Origin: Arthrobacter gallicola
Lineage (GTDB): Bacteria; Actinomycetota; Actinomycetes; Actinomycetales; Micrococcaceae
Assembly: GCF_014836775.1 (NCBI RefSeq)
Contig: NZ_JACSQD010000006.1
Location: 62,001-126,000, forward strand
DNA length: 64,000 nucleotides
Direction: 5' to 3'
Below the pieces are notes generated by a model. The model made no database searches, was not told the DNA's origin, and saw only the letters and a program-made list of their open reading frames with translations. Both the position numbers and the translations under genes were made by a program. Numbering within the stretch: the first letter of the stretch is position 1; the number at the start of each line of letters is the position of its first letter. Below are positions 25,911-32,895 of this stretch, piece after piece.

Positions 25911-26893
25911 CCTATGACGTTGTTACCCTCGGACGCATCAGCGTTGATATCTACCCCAACGAAATCTCGGTCGGATTGGAGGACGTCAGCAGCTTCGGCA
26001 AATATCTTGGCGGCTCTCCGGCAAACGTGGCGGTAGCCGCTGCGCGCCACGGAGAATCCGCAGCGGTGATCACCCGCACCGGGAATGACCCGTTCGGCAG
26101 ATACCTGCGCCGCGAACTTGTGCGCTACGGAGTGGATGACCGCTTCGTCGAGCAGGTACAGGGCTTGCAGACACCTGTGACTTTCTGCGCAATCCGCCCG
26201 CCGGAGGATTTTCCGCTCTACTTCTACGGCCGATTCCCAACAGCACCTGATCTGCAGCTGCGGCCGGAGGAGATCGACGTCGAGGTGGTGCGCGAAACGC
26301 GCATCCTGTGGTCAACGGTCACGGGACTGTGCCAGGAGCCCAGCCGCTCCGCCCACCTCGCAGCACACCTTGTCCGCCCGCGGGAGCAGTTGCGCGCGGA
26401 CCAGCACACGGTTCTGGACCTCGATTACCGCCCGATGTTCTGGGAGTCCGAGGAAAGCGCCCGGGTGCAGATCCGCGAATTGCTCCAGCACGTGACCATC
26501 GCGATCGGCAACGACAAGGAGTGTGCGGTCGCTGTTGGGGACGGCACTCCCGATGAACAGGCTGACCGGCTGCTCGCCGCAGGCGTGCACGTAGCCGTGG
26601 TTAAGCTTGGCCGCGAGGGCGTTATGGCGAAAACCCGGGATGAGCGAGTGGTTTCCGCTCCGGTGCCGGTGCGGACCATCAACGGCCTCGGAGCGGGAGA
26701 CTCCTTCGGCGGTGCCTTCTGCCACGGCATCAATCAGGGATGGCCCCTGAAACAGGTCCTCGACTATGCCAACGCAGCGGGCGCCATCGTGGCCTCGCGC
26801 ATCTCCTGTTCCGATGCCATGCCAACCCCCGGCGAAGTATTCGCACTGTTGAGGGAACATGGCCGTGCCGCTCCCGAAGGAGCTACCCGATGA
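25907..26893 (+). CDS. iolC: 5-dehydro-2-deoxygluconokinase
   Basis: A 328-residue PfkB-family sugar kinase. LGRISVDIYPNEISVGLEDV near the N terminus is the IolC-type substrate region, LGGSPANVAVAAARHG the first PfkB signature, and GLGAGDSFGGAF the second with the catalytic Asp. IolC phosphorylates 2-deoxy-5-keto-D-gluconate in the inositol pathway. ATG 25907 follows GAGG. The gene ends in an ATGA overlap with the aldolase-like gene. Confidence 0.93.
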   Translation: MTYDVVTLGRISVDIYPNEISVGLEDVSSFGKYLGGSPANVAVAAARHGESAAVITRTGNDPFGRYLRRELVRYGVDDRFVEQVQGLQTPVTFCAIRPPEDFPLYFYGRFPTAPDLQLRPEEIDVEVVRETRILWSTVTGLCQEPSRSAHLAAHLVRPREQLRADQHTVLDLDYRPMFWESEESARVQIRELLQHVTIAIGNDKECAVAVGDGTPDEQADRLLAAGVHVAVVKLGREGVMAKTRDERVVSAPVPVRTINGLGAGDSFGGAFCHGINQGWPLKQVLDYANAAGAIVASRISCSDAMPTPGEVFALLREHGRAAPEGATR

Positions 26894-27828
26894 AAACGTA
26901 TCCACGGCCCCATCCGGACACAGCAAACCCACGCCGCTACGAGCACCTGAGCCGGATCAGGCTGGAGGATCCGATGGCCGTCCAGCGGGCTGCTGACTCC
27001 CGCGGAAGAGCACCGGGACTTGTGCACGGCCGGCAAAACTTTATCGTCGCAGCAGACCACCCGGCCCGCGGTGCCTTGAGGGTGCGGCAGGACGCCGGCG
27101 CCATGGCCGACCGGCGCAGCCTGCTTGACCGGCTCCTGATTGCTCTGGCCAACCCCAGAGTGGACGGGGTGCTGGCGTCACCGGACATCCTTGACGACCT
27201 GCTGCTTCTGGGCGCACTCGAGGGCAAACTGATCTTTGGCTCCATGAACCGCGGCGGACTCGCAGGCCTTATTAACGAGGTGGACGACCGGTTCACGGGG
27301 CATACCGCCGAAGCGCTGGCCAAAATTGGAGCTGATGGCGGCAAGATGCTTACGCGCATCTGTTTCGAGGACCCGCATACCGTATCCATGCTGGAAAGCA
27401 CCGCCCACGCTGTGAGCTCGCTTGCCCAGCACGGCCTCATCGCCATGATAGAGCCCTTTATCTCCATCAGCACCGGCCAGGGAATCGTCAACGACCTGTC
27501 GACGGACGCCGTTATCCAGTCCGTGGCGATTGCCCAGGGCCTGGGCGGCACTTCCTCGCACACCTGGATGAAACTCCCCGTGGTCGCAGAGATGGAAAGG
27601 GTCATGGCCGCCACCACACTGCCCACTGTCCTCCTGGGTGGGGATCCGCTCGGCCGCCCGGAGGAGATCTTCGCGACGTGGGAGGCTGCGCTGGCCTTAC
27701 CCGGCGTGCAAGGACTCACGGTCGGACGGGCACTGCTCTATCCGGAGGACGGCGATGTCGCCGCCGCCGTTGCCGCCGCCGCTTCCCTTCTGAAGGGACA
27801 CCCCGTCGAAGAAGGAGCCATCGTATGA
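26890..27828 (+). CDS. Cgl0159-type (beta/alpha)8 aldolase-like protein, likely DKGP aldolase of the inositol pathway
   Basis: A 312-residue TIM-barrel protein of the Cgl0159 family found in actinobacterial iol clusters and related to class I aldolases. Conserved-looking segments are NFIVAADHPARGALRV, KLIFGSMNRGGLAG and DGGKMLTRI, where the lysine could form the Schiff base, followed by SSHTWMKLP with another lysine. No IolJ-type class II aldolase is present, so this protein probably splits 2-deoxy-5-keto-gluconate 6-phosphate into dihydroxyacetone phosphate and malonate semialdehyde. It is coupled by ATGA overlaps to iolC before and iolD after. The activity is inferred from context. Confidence 0.8.
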   Translation: MKTYPRPHPDTANPRRYEHLSRIRLEDPMAVQRAADSRGRAPGLVHGRQNFIVAADHPARGALRVRQDAGAMADRRSLLDRLLIALANPRVDGVLASPDILDDLLLLGALEGKLIFGSMNRGGLAGLINEVDDRFTGHTAEALAKIGADGGKMLTRICFEDPHTVSMLESTAHAVSSLAQHGLIAMIEPFISISTGQGIVNDLSTDAVIQSVAIAQGLGGTSSHTWMKLPVVAEMERVMAATTLPTVLLGGDPLGRPEEIFATWEAALALPGVQGLTVGRALLYPEDGDVAAAVAAAASLLKGHPVEEGAIV

Positions 27829-29804
27829 GCACCCGCACAATGTCTGTCTCCCAGGCACTCGTTGCGTTTCTCGCCAACCAATGGACTGTGGACCGGATCG
27901 GACCGCAGGAGTACCGGACCCGGACAATTCCAGGCATATTCGGGATTTTCGGCCACGGCAACGTCGCCGGCGTGGGGCAGGCGCTCAAGCAGTTCCAAGC
28001 CGAGGATCCCACGCTCATGCCCTACTACCAGGGCCGCAACGAGCAGGCCCAGGTCCACCAGGCCGTTGGTTACGCCCGCCATACCCGGCGCCGGTCCACC
28101 TTCGCGGTGACCACGTCCATTGGCCCCGGGGCCACCAACATGGTTACCGGGGCTGCGTTGGCTACCACCAACCGGCTTCCAGCCCTGCTCCTGCCATCGG
28201 ATCAATTCGCGTCCCGCGCGCCGGACCCGGTGCTGCAGCAGCTTGAGCGCCCGGATACCGGGGACATAACGGTCAACGATGTATTCCGTCCTGTTTCCCG
28301 TTATTTCGACCGCGTGGTCCGTCCTGAACAGCTGTTCTCGGCCGTGCTCGGCGGCATGCGTGTGCTGCTGGATCCAGCCGAGACCGGGGCTGTCACCATC
28401 GCCCTGCCGCAGGACGTGCAGACTGAGACGCTGCAGGTGCCCGAGGAATTCCTGGCCCCCCGGGAATGGCGGATCCGCCGTCCAGCCCCGGAAGAGGAGG
28501 ACATCCGGGCCGCTGTCGAGGCTATCCGGGCGGCGGACCGACCCGTGATTATTGCCGGTGGCGGAGTCCACTACGCCTTTGCTGCCGATACCCTGCGCGC
28601 TTTCGCGGAAGCCACCGGCATCCCCGTCACGTATACACAGGCCGGGGTGGGTGTCCTGGACTGGGACCACCCCCTGTGCCTCGGGGCCGTGGGCTCGACC
28701 GGCACGACGGCGTCGAACACCGTGGTGGCCGACGCGGATCTCGTGATTGGTGTTGGCACCCGCTACGAGGATTTCACCACCGCCTCCCGCACCGCGTTCC
28801 AGCACCCCGGCGTTCGCTTCCTCAACATCAATATCGCGCCGTTCGACGCGTACAAACAGGGCAGTTCCATTCCGATCGTCGCAGACGCGGGCAAAACACT
28901 CGCCGCGTTGACCGTTGCCCTGGGCGGTTACCGCGTCGGCGGGGACCTCGCGCAGACTATTGACGCCGAAAAACGGCGCTGGGATGCCACAGTTGACGCG
29001 GCCTTCAACGAACAGAACCTGCCGCTGCCCAGCCAGAACGAGATCATCGGTGCGGTCAATGCTGCAATGGATGACCGCGACGTCGTTGTCTGCGCCGCGG
29101 GATCGCTGCCTGGCGACCTGCATAAGATGTGGCGGGTTAAGGATCCCTTCGGCTACCACGTTGAGTATGCCTTCTCCTGCATGGGCTATGAGATAGCCGG
29201 CGGGCTGGGGATAAAACGCGCTGCAATCGCCGAGGCTGGGGACGCTGGGGGCCCTGGCGGCGTGCGCGACGTCGTCGTTATGGTTGGTGACGGATCCTAC
29301 CTCATGATGCACACCGAGCTCGTGACCGCCGTGGCGGAGGGTATCAAGTTAGTGGTCGTGCTCATCCAGAACCACGGGTACGCGTCGATCGGAGCCTTGT
29401 CCGAGCAGCTCGGATCGCAGCGTTTCGGCACGAAGTACCGCTATCTGGATGAGGCGCAGCGGTCCTTCGACACTGGTTCGACGCTGCCGGTCGATCTGGC
29501 GGCGAATGCCGAATCCCTCGGCGTTCGCGTGCTCAGGGTTGAACCGGGCGACGGCGTCATCACCAGGCTCAAGGCAGCGGTCCGCCAAGCCAAAGACGCG
29601 CCCGAAGGCTTCGGGCCCGTACTTGTGCACGTGGAATCCGATCCGCTGATTGACGCTCCAAGCTCTGAGTCATGGTGGGATGTGCCCGTCCCAGGCACTG
29701 CCAGCCTTGCCTCAACCCAAGCCGCCTATGCGGTCTATCAGGAGATGAAAGAGCGGCAGCGCCCGCTCGTCGGAGAGCGCATACCTTCCTCCGCGGGTCG
29801 CTGA
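27825..29804 (+). CDS. iolD: 3D-(3,5/4)-trihydroxycyclohexane-1,2-dione acylhydrolase
   Basis: A 659-residue thiamine-diphosphate enzyme. GRNEQAQVHQAVGYA near residue 70 holds the catalytic Glu for ThDP activation. The ThDP/Mg motif is in the segment beginning VVMVGDGSYLMMHTEL and ending LIQNHGYASIG. Long inserts relative to acetolactate synthase are typical of IolD. It hydrolytically opens the inositol-derived diketone ring to 5-deoxy-glucuronate. The ATG overlaps the preceding gene by 4 bp. A 9-bp hairpin separates it from iolG. Confidence 0.94.
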   Translation: MSTRTMSVSQALVAFLANQWTVDRIGPQEYRTRTIPGIFGIFGHGNVAGVGQALKQFQAEDPTLMPYYQGRNEQAQVHQAVGYARHTRRRSTFAVTTSIGPGATNMVTGAALATTNRLPALLLPSDQFASRAPDPVLQQLERPDTGDITVNDVFRPVSRYFDRVVRPEQLFSAVLGGMRVLLDPAETGAVTIALPQDVQTETLQVPEEFLAPREWRIRRPAPEEEDIRAAVEAIRAADRPVIIAGGGVHYAFAADTLRAFAEATGIPVTYTQAGVGVLDWDHPLCLGAVGSTGTTASNTVVADADLVIGVGTRYEDFTTASRTAFQHPGVRFLNINIAPFDAYKQGSSIPIVADAGKTLAALTVALGGYRVGGDLAQTIDAEKRRWDATVDAAFNEQNLPLPSQNEIIGAVNAAMDDRDVVVCAAGSLPGDLHKMWRVKDPFGYHVEYAFSCMGYEIAGGLGIKRAAIAEAGDAGGPGGVRDVVVMVGDGSYLMMHTELVTAVAEGIKLVVVLIQNHGYASIGALSEQLGSQRFGTKYRYLDEAQRSFDTGSTLPVDLAANAESLGVRVLRVEPGDGVITRLKAAVRQAKDAPEGFGPVLVHVESDPLIDAPSSESWWDVPVPGTASLASTQAAYAVYQEMKERQRPLVGERIPSSAGR

Positions 29805-29814
29805 ACCACTGGCT

Positions 29815-29838
29815 CCCCGGCCCAGTTGCGGGCCGGGG
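29815..29838 (+). other. Intra-operon hairpin between iolD and iolG
   Basis: CCCCGGCCC (29815-29823) and GGGCCGGGG (29830-29838) form a perfect 9-bp stem with a 6-nt loop just after the iolD stop. It may protect or process the mRNA, or partly terminate transcription, in the 99-nt gap before iolG. Confidence 0.5.
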
Positions 29839-29903
29839 AAACCGCGGGCACCACCCATCCAAACCAACACTGCCCTGTGAAGGGCTCAGAACGGACGCAA
29901 TCC

Positions 29904-30956
29904 ATGAATACTCCACTGCGCGTAGCCGTCGTTGGCGCCGGCCGCATGGGCGCCGACCATATTGACCGCATTCACCGCCGGATCAATGGCGCCGAGGTCG
30001 CCGCCGTCGTCGACATCGACAGACACCGGGCCGAGGCCGCCATCGCCCATATCCCCGGCGCGGAGGCCCACACCGATTTTGGGCAGGCACTCGACCGGGG
30101 CGGCATAGACCTTGTCCTGATTGCGACGCCGGGCTTTCTGCACGAAGACGTGCTCCTAGCCGCGCTGGAACACCGGCTGCCTACCCTTTGCGAAAAGCCG
30201 CTCACCCCGGATGCGGCGTCCGCCTGGCGGGTGGTCCAGGCCGAGCTGGCCGCTGGCCGCCAGCTCATTCAGGTCGGGTTTATGCGCCGCTTCGATGCCG
30301 GCTACCGTGCCCTTCGCCGGATCATCGAGGAGAAGTCCTACGGAGAACTGCTGACGCTGCACCATCAGCACCGCAATCCGACGACACCTGCGGGCTTCAC
30401 CAACGAGATGATCATTCATGACACGGTGGTGCATGAGTTCGACGCCGTGCGCTTCTTCACCGGAGAGGAAATCACCTCCGTCCAGGTGCGGGCCGGCCGC
30501 TCCACGCGCAACGCACCGGCCGGGCAACGGGACCCGCAGCTGGTGCTGATGGAGACCGAATCCGGGATTCTGGCGCAGGTCGAAGCGTACGTCAACGCGC
30601 AGTTCGGCTACCAGGTTGCCACCCAGGCCTCATTCGAGACCGGAATCGTCAGCATTGGCGGTGATACCGAGCCGTATATCCGCAGCGCCGGCACCTGGGG
30701 TGGTGGCGTCACTCCCGGTTTCGGAGAACGCTTCGGCGACGCGTACGACTTGGAGCTCCAGGACTGGGTTGACGCGGCCGCCCGCGGAGAGATCGGCGGA
30801 CCGTCCGCCTGGGATGGCTATGCCACCGCGGCCTGCTGCGAGGCCGGGGTGAAGGCTCAGGCCAGCGGCAGGATCGAACCGGTCCAGCTTGAGGCCAGAC
30901 CCGGGTTGTATTCGCCCAGCGTTGAGCAGGCTCCTGCGCTGAACGTCACCGTCTGA
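29904..30956 (+). CDS. iolG: Inositol 2-dehydrogenase family oxidoreductase (Gfo/Idh/MocA)
   Basis: A 350-residue NAD-dependent dehydrogenase. VAVVGAGRMGADHIDRIHRR is the Rossmann motif, CEKPLTPD holds the conserved Lys, and the catalytic Asp-x3-His region is HDTVVHEFDAVRFF. IolG oxidises myo-inositol to 2-keto-myo-inositol, the first step of the pathway whose later enzymes are encoded upstream. It is the last gene of the operon before a strong bidirectional terminator. Specificity for another inositol isomer (scyllo or chiro) is possible. Confidence 0.88.
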   Translation: MNTPLRVAVVGAGRMGADHIDRIHRRINGAEVAAVVDIDRHRAEAAIAHIPGAEAHTDFGQALDRGGIDLVLIATPGFLHEDVLLAALEHRLPTLCEKPLTPDAASAWRVVQAELAAGRQLIQVGFMRRFDAGYRALRRIIEEKSYGELLTLHHQHRNPTTPAGFTNEMIIHDTVVHEFDAVRFFTGEEITSVQVRAGRSTRNAPAGQRDPQLVLMETESGILAQVEAYVNAQFGYQVATQASFETGIVSIGGDTEPYIRSAGTWGGGVTPGFGERFGDAYDLELQDWVDAAARGEIGGPSAWDGYATAACCEAGVKAQASGRIEPVQLEARPGLYSPSVEQAPALNVTV

Positions 30957-30999
30957 GCAATGGGTCCAAGCGCTCCTTCGGAGGCTTGGACCCATTGCT
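30956..30999. terminator. Strong bidirectional terminator hairpin between iolG and iolB
   Basis: AGCAATGGGTCCAAGC (30956-30971) pairs perfectly with GCTTGGACCCATTGCT (30984-30999). The loop itself can form CTCC/GGAG around TTC. The left arm overlaps the iolG stop codon. The two flanking genes are convergent. Confidence 0.85.
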
Positions 31000-31006
31000 G
31001 TGTTCT

Positions 31007-31924
31007 CTAATCCGTGAAGGGAAGACGGGGATCGACGGCCAGCTCATCCCAGGTCCGGCGGATCCACCCGTGGTGGGGATCGTCGCTGATCAGCCACTCA
31101 CGCACGCGGCCGGCACCGGCCATGACGTTCAAGTAGTACAGGTCATAGCCGGGAGCCGCCATCGCCGGCCCGTGCCAGCCGTAAGGCACCAGGACAACGT
31201 CACCGGAGTGGACTTCCGCGGCCACATCTATGGGCCGGTCATCGGAGGAGTAGACCCGCTGATACCCCACAGGGTCCGGTTCGCTTTGCTCAGCAGCAGC
31301 GACACCGGAGACAGCCCTGATCTCGAAGTAATAAATCTCTTCGAGGGCGCTCTCACCGTCTTTCTCCTCGTCATGCTTATGCGGCGGGTAGGAGGACCAG
31401 TTACCGGCTGGAGTGAGCACCTCGCAGACAATGAACCTGTCGGCTTCCAACGTGGCGGGTGTACCGAAGTTATGTACCTGGCGGGAGCAATTGCCAGCAC
31501 CCCGCAGCTCCACCGGAACCTCTTGCCGGGTTATGTGCCTGGCGGGATAGGACGCCCTTGCCGGGGCCGAGGCCACGGCTACCCGCCCACCGGTTTCGCT
31601 GGACAGGGTTAGGTCCTGCTGGATCCCGGTGTAGAGGACGTCGGTCGCCCCGGCGAAGACCGACGGCCTGCCGGTGAGATCGTAGCGTGCGCCTCCCGTT
31701 ACAGCGGTGAAGCTCCCCGCCAGGGGAACGACGATGCGTTCCTCTTCGGCCGCGGCCAAACGGATTTGCTCCCCGGGGGCAAGGTCGGCCACCCGCAGGC
31801 CAGTATGCGCCCACCCGGGTATCTCTGCTGTGGAGTCGTGTCCGCCCAGCGAGACGAACCACCCCTCCTGCACTGCGGAGTCTTTTGGATAGACCCATTC
31901 GGGCCGGGAGCTGTCCGTAGGCAT
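31007..31924 (-). CDS. iolB: 5-deoxy-glucuronate isomerase
   Basis: A 305-residue double cupin. The family metal-site region is NWSSYPPHKHDE followed by EEIYYFEI, with VLVPYGWHGPAMAAPGYDLYYLN further on. IolB isomerises 5-deoxy-glucuronate to 2-deoxy-5-keto-gluconate, the IolC substrate. I chose ATG 31924 (a GAGGA lies upstream); a start at 31969 would add 15 unlike residues. It is transcribed towards iolG, opposite to the main iol operon, and follows the GntR regulator gene by 89 nt, so the two probably share a transcript. Confidence 0.93.
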   Translation of the reverse strand: MPTDSSRPEWVYPKDSAVQEGWFVSLGGHDSTAEIPGWAHTGLRVADLAPGEQIRLAAAEEERIVVPLAGSFTAVTGGARYDLTGRPSVFAGATDVLYTGIQQDLTLSSETGGRVAVASAPARASYPARHITRQEVPVELRGAGNCSRQVHNFGTPATLEADRFIVCEVLTPAGNWSSYPPHKHDEEKDGESALEEIYYFEIRAVSGVAAAEQSEPDPVGYQRVYSSDDRPIDVAAEVHSGDVVLVPYGWHGPAMAAPGYDLYYLNVMAGAGRVREWLISDDPHHGWIRRTWDELAVDPRLPFTD

Positions 31925-32013
31925 GTGCTGGTTGTCCTCTGCTGTCGTCGGGTTGGATGATCGTGGCACGCGTGGGATTGGGTTACAGCGGACCTTGGAA
32001 GGGGACTCGAATC

Positions 32014-32754
32014 TCAGCGCTGAACGAGTGTGAGTTCGAAGCTGTACTTATCTGCCCGGTAGACGTGCCGGCCCGTCTCCACCGGGCGGCCTGTGTCATC
32101 CATGGCGGTGCGGTGCATGCTAACGAGAGGGGCTCCGGGCGCAACGCCCAGGTGTGCGGCTTGGAACGGGTTGGCGGCCACGGCGCCCACGCGCTGGTGG
32201 GCCAGCTGGAAATTGATTCCCTGGCCGCGCATGAGGGAGTACAGGCCTTCCTCGACCAGTTCGCCGCGGCTGAGCCGGCACAGCGGCTGGGGGATCCAGT
32301 TCTCCATGAGTGCAAGGGGGCCGCCATCCGCGCAGCGGAGCCGCACCAGGTGGTAGACGCTGTCCCCGGCCTGCAGACCCAGCAGCAGGGCGGTCTCCTC
32401 ATCGGCCGGAACCACGTCAAAGTCCAGCACATCGGTGCTGGGCGTGCCCCCGCTGCTGCGCAGGTCCTCGTGCAGGCTGGTCAATTCCAGTGACCGGCGG
32501 ACCTGCGGCCCGATGACCTGGGTGCCCACACCACGCTTGCGCACCACCAAACCGGCGCGCACAAGCTGATCCATGGCCTTGCGCATGGTGGGCCGGGACA
32601 AATTGAGACTGTTTGCCAGGTCAATTTCGTTATCCAACTTGGTCCCTGGGGGCAGCTGCCCGCTCCGGATGACCTCCTCCAGTCCCTGTGCCACTTGATG
32701 GTAGAGCGGGACGGGGGAGGTCTTGTCTACCGTGAGACGGAGTGGGCCGGACAT
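32014..32754 (-). CDS. GntR-family (HutC subfamily, UTRA domain) regulator, likely of inositol genes
   Basis: A 246-residue regulator. Residues about 10-80 form the GntR winged helix (PLYHQVAQGLEEVIRSGQLP, then LANSLNLSRPTMRKAMDQLV). Residues about 95-240 form a UTRA ligand domain (VYHLVRLRCADGGPLALMEN and the C-terminal YRADKYSFEL). HutC-type proteins usually bind GT-N-TA-N-AC sites, and such a site lies 47 nt upstream of its own start. Placed next to iolB, it is the best candidate for the iol repressor, sensing an inositol-pathway intermediate. Confidence 0.88.
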   Translation of the reverse strand: MSGPLRLTVDKTSPVPLYHQVAQGLEEVIRSGQLPPGTKLDNEIDLANSLNLSRPTMRKAMDQLVRAGLVVRKRGVGTQVIGPQVRRSLELTSLHEDLRSSGGTPSTDVLDFDVVPADEETALLLGLQAGDSVYHLVRLRCADGGPLALMENWIPQPLCRLSRGELVEEGLYSLMRGQGINFQLAHQRVGAVAANPFQAAHLGVAPGAPLVSMHRTAMDDTGRPVETGRHVYRADKYSFELTLVQR

Positions 32755-32800
32755 GATGTGCCTCCAGAGCGCAAAGGTAAAGCCAAGGGACGTTGTCTTT

Positions 32801-32812
32801 ATGTATATACAT
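32801..32812. promoter_or_regulatory. HutC/GntR-type operator palindrome
   Basis: ATGTATATACAT is a perfect 12-bp palindrome with the HutC-subfamily core GTATATAC (32803-32810). It lies 47 nt upstream of the GntR gene start and within the gap to the divergent S9 peptidase. Autoregulation is the simplest reading. A 9/12 match occurs in the iol promoter region at 24653. Confidence 0.65.
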
Positions 32813-32895
32813 TACCTGTCGAAGCGTCCAAGGGAATGAGAACCGCTGCTGGCCTGGGAGTCACAGTCAACGACGCCCCGCCTAGGATGGGCACT

